Of a stretch of DNA of 64,000 nt, positions 10,220-19,889 are shown one piece after another; position 1 is the first letter of the stretch, and each line of letters opens with the position of its first letter. The stretch spans positions 5,001 to 69,000 of the forward strand of contig CAWZYM010000115.1 in NCBI GenBank assembly GCA_963966185.1, given 5' to 3'. Position numbers and translations under genes: made by a program. The notes under the pieces are model-generated. The model saw only the letters and a list, made by a program, of their open reading frames with translations. It was not told where the DNA came from and did not search any database. This DNA is from Rhabditoides inermis (taxonomy: Eukaryota > Nematoda > Chromadorea > Rhabditida > Rhabditidae).

Positions 10220-10269
10220 TTGGTGGGAACTCACTTGGCGGGAGCACATCATCATATATCCTATAAATA
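10220..10269 (+). promoter_or_regulatory. TATA/E2F-like promoter, unit 2 copy
   Basis: Counterpart of 4508-4557. The short spliced transcript unit follows at 10,287-10,657, with donor at 10,363, acceptor ending at 10,417 and AATAAA at 10,648. Confidence 0.5.
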
Positions 10270-11796
10270 AGCACCCCACAGATTCAATACTCATCAGGCA
10301 TAGCTCTTCTTTATCTAGCATAGATCTAGTTACTTCATCAATACGCCTCTATTTATGAGCTGGTGAGTGATTGTTTTAAATGTAGCTCGTGAATTCGTAA
10401 TTTTTACGGTATTTTAGCTGGGAACGTTACACTGTCAGGTGATGTAATCGACGCTATTAGTGGAGTTTCTACAACAAAAATCGTGATAGAATATGAAGAG
10501 AGAAAATCAGAGTGATGTCGATATTCTATTTCACCTGTGGTAGTATACCATGAAGCGGGCTGGAATAGAATTTATGCTCACAAATAGCTGTTATTTATTT
10601 TCATTGCTACTTATTGCCTCGTGTGCTACATATATATGTACTGTTTCAATAAAACTTTTTATTAAGTGATTATACGAACCATTATAATTTATAATGATTT
10701 ATTATGGTACTTATGTACAACATGATCCGAAACACACTGAGCAAGAAATCGAAAGGGCACGGGTCAACGCGAATCGCATTTTTTTGTGAACTTTTCATCA
10801 GTATCAGTATTTTTCAAGAAACTTAGTCAAGAAACTTAGCAACGTAGTCTATCACAAACCGAAGAATGTGTGAGGTGTGAGGAATACATGTTTTCTAAGA
10901 GCTGTTTCCCATCGCTAAGTACTTATTGCTTTGTTCTTAAAACTTTGTTGTGTGTTTGTGCTAATCTCTCGCTTTTACTATCGGTGAAACTAAGCAATTC
11001 GCGCGGATGGGAACGTCTGTTTCATCAAAACGCTTTGTGATAAGCTGAAACTGCTGATACTAACGCGCCGATAAAATAGACACTGAAAACAAGCAGAACG
11101 AACGGGAGGCGTTCGCGCAAATAACATATACATTCTTGCTTGCATTCTCGATACCGCATCTTTCTCTTCATTCCTTTTCAGAACTAATAAGTATCCATTT
11201 TCGAAACCATTCATTTATATCTGTTTCACCGAAATTGAAAAAAAAACTATCGAATTGATCTCACAATTTCACATAATCACCTCGTAGAGTTTTTTTATTA
11301 TCTTTTTTTGTCCCATGACCATAACCTCACCACCATTTTTTCCTTTTCCCTATTTTTTTCAAAAAGTGCTCCTTTCTTCCTTTCTCGTTCATCTGACCAC
11401 CTAAACTTTTCACAAATAGCATCATCGGCCCATTCACTCATACCACTTCTCCAGCATGCACTCCCGTGGAGTGCATGCTGGAGTGGAAGCTATAGGTACC
11501 TATAGCTTCCTCTGATCTCACACCGCGCGACTCATTGCGAGAAGAATAGGACTAGCCTTGTTCTATGACCTCGTTGCAGACCATGCGCCTGCCCTGCCCA
11601 CCCCTCCTCTCCGCCTTCTATCTGTCGATGCATTTCATGCCGACCTATCCTTATGACCTTATGACAACATTTGATCTTTCCAGCCTCCACTATACCCATG
11701 CGCCTCTCCACCTCCTCTTTTATACATAGTCTATCACAGTTCTGCAACAATTCACTCTCTAGAACGTCTCCTTTCCAGCCCCCCCCCCCTTAACCC

Positions 11797-12510
11797 ATGC
11801 GCCTGCCCACCCTGCTCCTCTCCTCCTCTCTGCCCGTCGAGTGTGTGTACCTCATCGCAGTGGCTGGGGTCGTCGTGTGCATCGCGGTGAGGATGGTGCA
11901 GATACGGAAGAAGCAGAAGAGAACGAGGTGCGATTGAGTTGCGGACAGTTGTTTCGAAGTGATTGACCGTTACTGTACTTGCAGCAAGCCGTGGCTGCAC
12001 AGCGTCGTTGTCGTGGCGAGCGGAGAGGAAAAGGGACAATCCCATCTCTCCACTGACTCCACGTTCCTGCTGCGGCACGGGTGGAAGGGAAAGGGAAACA
12101 AGGGAGAGGCCTGTTACGAGAATGCGCCCATCTGGGGCGGCGACAAGGCGGTATGTATGTATGTATGTATGTATGTATGTATCAGTAATCTTTGACCATT
12201 AAGACAAGAGCAATCGAACATATAAAAATAGTGCGGGAAAACGAATTCTTCAAGTTCCAATCGTCTTTTACAGTCCGCTCCTCTCATGCGACACGGTTTA
12301 GGACTAGGAATGGACAAGAAGTGCGCCACAGTGCGCCACAATGTGCCAATCTGGGGCGGGGACAAGGTGCGTTCGGCTTTTTTTAGTCAAGTAAAAGTGC
12401 AAACATACAAATTACTATTAATACTTTGGCAGGCGCGCCACCATGTCTCTGCCGACTCTGGCAGGGGCGGCTGCCTCGGGGTGCCGTACGACTGCACGCA
12501 GTTCATCTGA
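11797..12510 (+). CDS. Small single-pass membrane protein of unrecognised family, intact copy
   Basis: Four exons with consistent phase (11797-11927, 11985-12150, 12274-12366, 12433-12510) give a 155-residue protein. A short N-terminus leads into one hydrophobic segment (residues about 16-31), then a basic stretch (RKKQKRTR) and a soluble tail. The tail repeats a motif: NAPIWGGDK at the end of exon 2 and NVPIWGGDK at the end of exon 3, each preceded by RHG. It ends in GCLGVPYDCTQFI. I do not recognise the family. The paralogue at 28010-28849 preserves the architecture and the last 20 residues almost unchanged, so both are probably under selection. The site aligned with the paralogue's AATAAA reads GATAAA here (about 12,764). 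Confidence 0.8.
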
Positions 12511-13184
12511 TTGAACGGAAGACTGATGTGCTATCGTTCTACTTATGACTACATTCTCGAGTTAGTTGATTATACTGAAGATTTCTAATACTGCCTCGGA
12601 GTGCCATACGTCTGATCGTCTGATCGTAGAGATTGTTGTGTTCTACAGTGCCCGCCATTTCTCCAGTTCCAATATCCCCGCAAGATTGATATGTGTTACG
12701 ATTACTCGAATATTTATTTTAGTCATCTCCGAGTTAGGTTAGTTGAAGACTATATTCAAGAGTTCTGATAAAAATGTTGCCTTTGAATGATGTTCATAAC
12801 TGAAAAATGGTTAGATCACAAGCCACAGCAAACATTCCAAAACGAAACCAAATCGAGTTTATCCTTGTCTAACACGTACGTACCCGCGGGGAACAAAGTG
12901 ATCACACAATAGAGATCTATGAGATCCGAATAACCGGTGAGCAAACGGCAAACCGCGATAAAACACACTCAAATAGAGAGGACTGAGTGAGAGGGCAGCA
13001 GGTAGGGGCAGTGAGAGAGAGAGAGAGAAAGAGGGGGAGAGAGAAGGAGAGAGAGAGAGAAAGAGGGGGAGAGAGAGAAGGAGAGAGAAAGGATGAGGAA
13101 GGAAGAAAGAGAGAGAAAGATAGAGAAAGAGTACATGTACAGCCTCTGCAATATTCAAATAGCTCGGACAACTCTATTGTTTAG
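12511..13184. other. Intergenic stretch with right edge of block I and GA-rich tract
   Basis: From 12,858 to about 13,030 this matches 29,055-29,240 of block II (shared CACGTACGTACCCGCGG and GGGCAGCAGGTAGGGGCAG). An imperfect GA-rich tract covers 13,013-13,132. I see no coding exon. Confidence 0.6.
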
Positions 13185-13253
13185 GTCTCTCCAACTACAT
13201 CCTCTGCAAGCAGATCCGATATCTCGCGTTCACTAATCAGAGGGTAAGCCCTC

Positions 13254-13256
<3 letters not shown>

Positions 13257-13307
<51 letters not shown>
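13257..13307 (+). repeat. (CT)n microsatellite in intron
   Basis: About 25 perfect CT units between the first two exons of the unidentified gene. Confidence 0.95.
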
Positions 13308-13311
<4 letters not shown>

Positions 13312-13901
13312 GCCTGACTTTCAGACGCCCTGCCGCCGCTCGTTTCTCTCTCGCATCAAGGAGTTCAACAATTCCACGACAGGAGGAGAGGAGTTGATAC
13401 AGCAGAAAGTGGTGAGACATGCAAACTAAATAGACAGTACATTTGTCGTTCAGTCTGACTGAAACACACAAAGCCGAAAGAGTTTGTTTCGTAGGCGTTT
13501 TGAAGGGCGTGCTTCGAAGTAGTCAGAGGTCAATCGCAAATAGTTTGAGTTGACTTGGGACTTGTAAGTTCGTGGCACCAAATAGGTAGGCCGTTCGCAA
13601 AAAGCTATAAGATGCTCACCCCACATATCCTTTATCCAGTCCTCCCTCCGCTAAAAATAATTGAAATACGAGATAGAAAGCGCTTCTCAAATCATTTCCG
13701 TAGTACACTGTCTTCTTCACTCCCCCCTTCCTGTCCTCGCTCTGTTCAAAGTAGTTGTAAGACAAGTTGAAAAGCGCTTTCAAATACAATTATGGGATCT
13801 TTTCACCTTTCGGGTTTCCAGTCCTCTCTCTGCTCGAACGCTGTGCACGAGCTGGACCAGTTCATGACCCGGAGGATGTCTGCCGTCGAAGACGTGTCCT
13901 A

Positions 13902-14174
13902 TAGTTTTATTCTGGGAGATAGTTGGGGCCTCTGTGCATTTGACTACAGAAATGAAGATACTCATTTTCTGTGCGGGACCACACACCGGGCAGTCGGTGA
14001 AAATGATCTCGAAGGCTGCAATTCTGAAAGCGCGTGTTCATTTCTGGACGCGATTGGAAGGGCATGAGATCATTTTCACCGACTGCCCGGTGCGTGGTCC
14101 CGCACGGAAAATGAGTATCTTCATTTCTGTAGTCAAATGTGCAATGCCCCCAACTATCTCCCTGAAGAAAACTA
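13902..14174. mobile_element. Hairpin MITE (273 bp) inserted in an exon, TA target duplication
   Basis: The left arm (13,902-about 14,010) and right arm (about 14,067-14,174) are inverted copies with few mismatches. The tips are TAGTTTT and AAAACTA. The element is flanked by TA on both sides (13900-13901 and 14175-14176). Removing it with one TA restores an open coding frame, which supports a Tc1/mariner-type insertion into an existing exon. Confidence 0.8.
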
Positions 14175-14431
14175 TACCTCACCGCCAACCAGGTCGACAT
14201 GCTAGCGGAGTATGGTGGCTGACTGGGTTGCTGAGTCCAGGAGTACTGTGGTTTGTGTTCCAGAGTAGGTTACTGTGTTAGGGAGTAATGTACTTATCAC
14301 ATATGTCGCTGGACTCATTTCACACGCCCTATCGCTCTGGCGCAGTCTATAGTGCCTGATCCCCCCTTGCAGTTCGTGGACGCGACCCGGGCGCTCATCC
14401 TCCATGCAGTACTCACCACACAGGTCGGTGG

Positions 14432-14433
<2 letters not shown>

Positions 14434-14472
<39 letters not shown>
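14434..14472 (+). repeat. (GA)n microsatellite in intron
   Basis: About 19 GA units, followed 178 bases later by a (CT)n tract in the next intron (14,650-14,687). Confidence 0.95.
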
Positions 14473-14475
<3 letters not shown>

Positions 14476-14647
14476 CATGTCACGTGCCTACTCCCATCTA
14501 TGGCCAGTGTCAGAGCGATATCTTTCGATCATGCTCTATTGTCGCGAGTTCACTATCTATTTTAACCATGTTTTGTCCCTTTTTGCGAGACGATTTCCGC
14601 AGGACTCCGAGCTGGCGACGCCCAAGGTGCGGGTCGCGAAGGGTGAG

Positions 14648-14689
<42 letters not shown>

Positions 14690-15053
14690 CCCTCTCTCTC
14701 TCCTTCTTTCTCCCTTTCTCCCTCTCTCTATCCCTCTCTCCCCCTCTCCCTTCCTCCCCTTTCAGCCTGCTCCCCCTCCCACACCGCCTCTTCCCTCTCC
14801 GCCCTCTCCATCTTTTTCCGCCTCACTCTCGACAAGGGCGCGTGGGCGCAGTTCCATCTCATCGACAGGGCCGTCGGCTCGCTGCAGGGTAGGATAACAT
14901 GACCTTTTCTCTCTGAAAATCACACAAGGAAAGAATGAGCTGTAAGAGAAGAACGCTGTCGGCTCGGTGCAGGGTGGGTGGATGGGAGATGCACTCTTCT
15001 GGAGTCACATCGAGACAGTCGAACGCATTCCTTTCCCCTCTTCCATAATGCGG

Positions 15054-15247
15054 GGGAGAGAGAGAGAGAGAGAGTAAGAAAGAGGGGAGAGAGAAAGAAA
15101 TAGAGAGAGGGAGAGAGAGAGAGTTAGAGAGGAGAGAGAGATGGAGGGAGATGGAGAGATAGAGAGAGAAAGAAAGAGGGAGAGAGAGCGGGAATGAGAA
15201 AGAGGGATGGAGAGAAAGAGAAAGAAAGAGTGAGAGAGAGATGGAGA

Positions 15248-15282
<35 letters not shown>
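15054..15282 (+). repeat. Long imperfect (GA)n tract
   Basis: Purine-only for most of 230 bases. It lies in the intron before the exon at about 15,292. Confidence 0.95.
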
Positions 15283-15284
<2 letters not shown>

Positions 15285-15390
15285 TCCCTTCCAGGCCTCG
15301 GTCGACTTCGACATGCCGCCTCCGCCTCTGTCCGCCGGCGGGCACGCCGATGCTCTACTGTTCGTGCTACTCCTAGCAGGTCAGTCAACT

Positions 15391-15557
15391 CTCTCTCTCT
15401 CCCTCTCTCCCTATCTCTCCCTATCTCTCCCTCTCGCTCCCTCTCCCCTTCTCCCTCTCCCTCTCTCTCCCTCTCTCTCTCTCTCTCTCCCTCTCTCTCT
15501 CTCTCTCTCCCTCTCTCTCTCTCTCCCTCTCTCTCCCTCTCTCCCTCTCTCTCTCCT
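15391..15557 (+). repeat. Long imperfect (CT)n tract
   Basis: Pyrimidine-rich complement-type tract in the next intron after the GA tract at 15,054-15,282. Confidence 0.95.
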
Positions 15558-15837
15558 TCCTCCCTTCATCTTCATTCCTAGTTCGTACATGAATGACGAC
15601 GAGAAGAGACACAGTGTCCATATTCAGGCATCGTTCTCGTGTGTGCCGTGGTGCAGAAGTGGCTCTCGCCCCAGCCCAAGCCCCTCTACCCATACGCATA
15701 CAAGAAGATGTGAAACAGCTCATCTCATCATCAAACGGGTCACATGCTACATAACCGAATAAACACTTTCAACACTTAGGTAGTTGGCCCACATGCACAG
15801 CTGTTGCGATCGGGCGATTCTGTCTTTATATAACAAA

Positions 15838-16040
15838 AAATAAGAAAAAGTAAATATAACATATATAACATTTATATATAACAAAAATTAAGAAAGTGAC
15901 AGATAGATCTGGTAGCAGTAGCACAATCAATCCACCCACCGAGTATCAGCAAACATTTTTGAAACCAGACACCAAAAACATTCCTTGGCGGTCGGGGGAG
16001 GAAGGCAGGCCGGCTGCCCAGCCGCGCAACCATCATATAG
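15838..16040 (+). repeat. Dispersed repeat, copy 1 (about 190 bp)
   Basis: Matches 19,372-19,556, including GTGACAGATAGATCTGGTAG and ACATTCCTTGGCGGTCGGGG. No coding sense. The remaining stretch to 16,290 contains a 29-bp motif starting GAATACTAGTACCC repeated directly (about 16,150 and 16,187). Confidence 0.75.
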
Positions 16041-16289
16041 TTCTATGCTCGCAGGAAGTTGCGCGCAGATCAGAGGAAGACGGAGAGTCAGCTCTCGGCA
16101 ATAGCACGCCAAACAAGAGAGACAGACGGTTATGGCACCAAGAATCTTCTGAATACTAGTACCCGGAATACCTCATTCCTCTTTCGAATACTAGTACCCG
16201 AAATACCTCATTCCCATTATGATATTTTATGTATGCTTGTGGATGTTTACACAGAAAGTTTACATTTATAAATGCAACGTTTTCGTTTG

Positions 16290-16937
16290 CAGGTTTGTTT
16301 TGAAATTTTTATCAGCTGCTCAGAGATTTTGTGCATGTGCTTTTGTTGAATCAGATCAAAACAATCCACTTCTCTTCATTTAGGTACTTTTCGAAAGATA
16401 ATACAAATACAGTTTCAACTTATTAGACGGAATTGTAAGGGACGTACAATCGCGTATACGAACCGTGTTGATAGTAAAAAAAAACATTCACAAAAGTAAC
16501 TTGTGCTTTCAAACGGCTCTCCATGTAACGTTTTATCACCTTATCATGATACCCACATCGACCGCGTGTCTCGGAAATGAGCCAGTCCCAGTAGTGCGTG
16601 AGACTCTTTTCCGATTTTTTTTTTAGTTTTTCTCATGTATGACGTACTTTTGACATACGCACAGGAAAAAATCATGGTTTGAAAGTACAGTTTATATTCT
16701 CGGATTCCAACAATCGAACAGCTACGAGAAAACAATTGACAAGAGTTCGTGCACTCTCACGGCCTCGCGTCATCATAATAGTAAATACATGCCCGCTGGC
16801 CTAAACCTAGCCTCAGGCATATTGGCGGGAACTCATTTGGCGGGAGCACATCATCACATATCCTATAAATAAGCACCCCACAGATTCAATACTCATCAGG
16901 CATAGCTCTTCCTGATCTAGCATAGATCTAGTTACAT
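16290..16937 (+). repeat. Third copy of the block I repeat with TATA/E2F-like promoter
   Basis: Homologous to 3,700-4,610 but internally shortened. It keeps ATTGGCGGGAA (16,821), TTTGGCGGGAG (16,836) and TATAAATA (16,864-16,871). The repeat breaks off after GATCTAGTTAC at about 16,934, where gypsy-like LTR sequence begins, so the downstream transcript unit is lost. Confidence 0.7.
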
Positions 16938-17914
16938 CTGCGAGGGGTCAGACAGCATAGCTGGCTGGCTCCGCCCCCTGCTCGCTGGTCTCTCCTTCAC
17001 GAGAAGAGAGTCCCCAACTGACTACAAGTACTTCCGGTGCTCAGGCGGAACAGGCAGCATTCTCTACAAACTGCCAGAGCCCTTCTCCCGCTGTGATCCA
17101 GTGGTAGAGAGAGACGTGCGCGCTGTGAATGCGTCACTCTTTCTGGAGCAGCCAGTGGCGAGGCGTGCGCCGGCAGCGTCGTGCACTCGCCAACAGAGAA
17201 CCGTGTGCGGATCTCATTTCTTCTACAACCGCACCCTCGGAGACATGGTTGCCACTCTGGCCGCGGGATCCGCCAAGTCGTGGGACGAGTACTTGTCGCC
17301 AGCGACACTCGCCTACAACACATCCGTGCACGCCGAGACCGAATTCACGCCCTTCTTCCTACAACACGGACGCGAGTGCTCACTGCCGCTGGATAGGCTA
17401 CACCACCGACGCGGAGTCCTTCGTCGAATCGATGCTGTGCAGATTGAAGACCGCCAGTACCATCGTGGAAGCGCAACTGGAGATTGGAGTGGAAAAGAGG
17501 AAAGAGTACTTCGACGTCTCCAAGAAGGTGCGCGGAAACAACCTCAAAGAAGGAGAGCAAGGCATGGTCAAGAACCCGCAACCGCCGCCAGGAACAGCAA
17601 AGAAGCTCTACGTGCAATGGAAAGGACCACACGTCCTCGTGGAAATGCGTCCCCCGAACGCAGTCATCGAGGACATGAACGGGAGACACCGCCAGACTGT
17701 TCACCTCGACCGTCTGAAGAAGTTCCACAGTGATGAGCCAGAAGAAGGAGACGCTCCCACGAACTCCGGCGCCGCTCCCGCCGATGCCGGCACTGACGCT
17801 GCTGATGCCGGTGCCCCTTCCGCCGATGCCGCCTCGCATGGAGACAAGCCTTCAGCGACTGCGATGAACCCGGAGCAGCTTCGACGCTCCGCCCGCCTCA
17901 CGATGAAGAGATGA
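16938..17914 (+). pseudogene. Ty3/gypsy-like retroelement remnant (integrase C-terminal part)
   Basis: About 60 bp of LTR-type sequence (matching 18,329-18,388) leads into a frame with Cys-containing sequence of unknown origin (YFRCSGGTGSILYKLPEPF) and then an integrase core end (NRTLGDMVATLAAGSAKSWD, AYNTSVHAETEFTPFFLQHG). A frameshift near 17,390 moves the reading to the frame carrying the C-terminal integrase region (KLYVQWKGPHVLVEM, VHLDRLKKF), ending at 17,914. Gag, protease and RT are missing. The element is internally deleted, shifted and inactive. Confidence 0.7.
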
Positions 17915-18328
17915 ATCTTTATCTAATTTGTTTCGATTCTAATATGTTTTGGTTTTAATATGAATTATAATTTTGATAATGTTGTAAGAAAACTTAAAAA
18001 AAAAAACATTATGTACTATTCGTCTGCCTTGGTTTGAAAAATTGCAGACCTACGGAGAGGACGGAGACAGGTACAAGGTCGCGTCGAGAGCTCCGCGCTG
18101 AGCTGTCTACGAAGACGACGAGAAGGGCAGTGCCGAGCAGAGGAAGACGACTACAGCGCCGCGCCAGCCCCCTTCGAACTCCTTCGCCGTAGTCGCATAC
18201 CCATTCCCCCCACTCACATTATATTTCTTCTACACCATGTACCCACACTATTCATAGTCTGTATAAGTTCACAACTCATATTGTTTATTGATGACGACGA
18301 GAACGCCCCATTACGGGGAATGGGCATG
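17915..18328 (+). other. 3' non-coding part of the gypsy-like remnant with polypurine tract
   Basis: No coding sequence. The purine-rich ACGGGGAATGGG (about 18,315) lies immediately before the LTR start at 18,329, as expected for a polypurine tract priming plus-strand synthesis. Confidence 0.55.
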
Positions 18329-18480
18329 TGAGGGGTCAGACAGCCTAGCTGGCTGGCTCCGCCCCCTCCTCGCTTGTCGCTGCGCTATGGAGCCCTGGAG
18401 AGCGGTCGGTTCTCTCTGGGACCACTCTCCCCTCTCTTTATCTAATGAACCCTTCTCTCTTATCTAGTGTGTTAGGTATT
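18329..18480 (+). repeat. 3' LTR (start) of the gypsy-like remnant
   Basis: Begins TGTGAGGGGTCAGACAGC and matches 16,938-16,995 for about 60 bp. The right end could not be fixed because the other LTR is truncated. Confidence 0.55.
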
Positions 18481-18504
18481 GTGAGTGGGAGTGGGTTAGA
18501 TCGT

Positions 18505-18732
18505 AGTGGCGACGGCAGAATTCGCTGATCTTTCGTTCACTCTATTTCAGCGAATTTAGCGACGGCAGAATTTGCTGAATTTTTGTTCCTACATTTCCGC
18601 GAATATGGCGAGGGCAGAATACGCTGAACTCCAGTTCACAAAAGTTCTGCCACCGAGAGGAATCAAACCGGCGTCCCCCGTTCACCAACCGTCAATCTTA
18701 CCAATATACCACTTCCGCTCTCTCCCAGACGC
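18505..18732 (-). mobile_element. tRNA-derived SINE-like element, minus-strand copy
   Basis: On the minus strand an A-box-like GTGGTATATTGGTAA and a B-box-like GGTTTGATTCC are separated by about 35 bases. They are followed by AACTTTTGTGAAC and a tail repeating TTCAGCGAATTCTGCCGTCG. The copy is head-to-head with 18,945-19,140. Confidence 0.55.
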
Positions 18733-18944
18733 TGTGAACTGGAGAATGTGTGCGCGAACATCTATGTAATTGCGAACATCTGTTTAGCTATTCGCATTCC
18801 AAAAGGAAGAACGAAGTTCTCGCTGTTGCTGGTATATTAAAACATAAATGTTTTTATATACCATCAACAGTCGTTTGCATATTTCTTTTTCAAAATCATG
18901 ATGGCGCATGTTTCACAACGTTTAAGAATCTTTGCGAACGAGCT

Positions 18945-19140
18945 GCCATGGTGTATTGGTAACATTCACGCTTCGTGATCGAGAGACGACGGTTCGATCC
19001 CCCTCACCGGCCGAACTTTTGTGAAAGCGGATTTGATCCGTCGCTGTTCAGCGAAATTGGCCATCGCTAAATTCGCGAAAAACAGACCAAGTTCAGCGAA
19101 TTCTGCCGTCGCTAAATTCGCCGAAACCATGCCAATGAAG
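18945..19140 (+). mobile_element. tRNA-derived SINE-like element, plus-strand copy
   Basis: A-box TGGTGTATTGGTAAC (about 18,950) and B-box GGTTCGATCCC (about 18,992) are followed by GAACTTTTGTGAAAGCGG and the same TTCAGCGAA/GCCGTCGCTAAATTCGC tail as its inverted partner. The anticodon arm does not fold into a normal seven-base loop, so it is not a functional tRNA. Nothing further was recognised from 19,141 to 19,371. Confidence 0.55.
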
Positions 19141-19371
19141 TTCCTCGAATTCTGTCATCGCAATAATTGCAGATTTGATGAAGAACTTTTTTTCTTTGCC
19201 CGATATTATTTTGACAACCCAAATTCCCCATCCGAATTTCGCCGATCCTATCGTTTGTTAGGTTTTTTTTTTGAATTTTGTTACAATGATGAAGAGGGCG
19301 ATGAAAGGTCCCGGATATGGTTGAAAGTAGCACTGTAGCGATACTTTCGAAAATCACAATTGATTCCGACT

Positions 19372-19556
19372 TATATATAACATTTATATATAACAAAAAT
19401 TAAGAAAGTGACAGATAGATCTGGTAGCAGTAGCACAATCAATCCTACACCCACCGAGTATCAGCAAACACTTTTGAAACCAAAAACCAAAAAAAAAACA
19501 TTCCTTGGCGGTCGGGGGAGAATGGCATGCCGGCTGCCCAGCGCGCAACCATCATA
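19372..19556 (+). repeat. Dispersed repeat, copy 2 (about 190 bp)
   Basis: Second copy of 15,838-16,040. It ends where the foldback element at 19,557 begins. Confidence 0.75.
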
Positions 19557-19712
19557 AGGCCCCATTATACTTTCACGCTGACGCTGACGCTCCCGTGCAA
19601 AAGATGCAACTATTGATTTCGTTGACGCAGTGTGATCAAAATCAATAGGTGCATCTTTTGCACGGGAGCGTCAGCGTCGCGTCAGCGTCAGCGTGAAAGT
19701 ATAATAGGGGCT
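19557..19712. mobile_element. Foldback MITE (about 156 bp)
   Basis: Long arms beginning AGGCCCCATTATACTTTC and ending with the complement surround a short loop. The arms contain repeated GACGCT units and TGCAAAAGATGCA. ATA flanks both sides, a possible 3-bp target duplication, and the GGCCCC tips recall PIF/Harbinger elements. Superfamily is uncertain. Confidence 0.75.
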
Positions 19713-19889
19713 ATACGTCGGACAAGCGTGCGTGCCTCTCGCGCACTCGCGCCACTAGTACTAGTAGTTCGAAAGTTCGCGAAAAACTTTTGCGATGTGC
19801 GACGAGAAAACGTGGGAAATGTCATACGGATTGTTATACTGATTACTGATTGTGGATGGCCAAACCGATTGTCGTACTGATTGTCTACA

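Larger units (their letters stand above)
6566..12274. repeat. Tandem duplication, unit 2 (5709 bp)
   Basis: Near-identical second copy of 854-6565. Its right end continues into exon 3 of the membrane-protein gene (12274-12366), whereas unit 1 ends five bases into that exon. The right flank is therefore the ancestral continuation, and unit 1 ends at an artificial junction. Confidence 0.93.
13185..15600 (+). pseudogene. Unidentified multi-exon gene, interrupted by a hairpin element
   Basis: Plausible exons with splice borders are 13185-13242, 13325-13411, 13822-13901 plus 14175-14214, 14373-14423, 14603-14642, 14766-14888 and about 15292-15378, with a possible last exon from 15582. Exons 2 and 3 join in phase and read EELIQQKV then SSLCSNAVHELDQFMTRR. 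The exon 3 frame is restored when the element at 13902-14174 is ignored (VSYLTANQVDMLAEYG). Exon 6 reads FRLTLDKGAWAQFHLIDRAV. Phases between exons 3-4 and 6-7 do not fit cleanly, so the model is incomplete or the gene is broken. I considered kinesin-like and RFX-like identity for exon 6 and found neither convincing. Introns alternate between (CT)n and (GA)n tracts. Confidence 0.5.

Noticed and set aside
12859..13184. Ser/Leu-rich or Glu/Arg-rich proteins in (GA)n and (CT)n regions, here and at 14,350-15,760, 27,670-27,995, 32,350-32,690, 38,277-38,565, 40,300-40,825, 42,155-42,680 and 61,000-61,400
   Set aside because: These frames are produced by dinucleotide or octamer repeats and cross splice sites of real genes.
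14766..14888. Kinesin motor or RFX dimerisation region
   Set aside because: FHLIDRAV and the preceding segment are only loosely similar, and no P-loop, switch II or DNA-binding domain is present.
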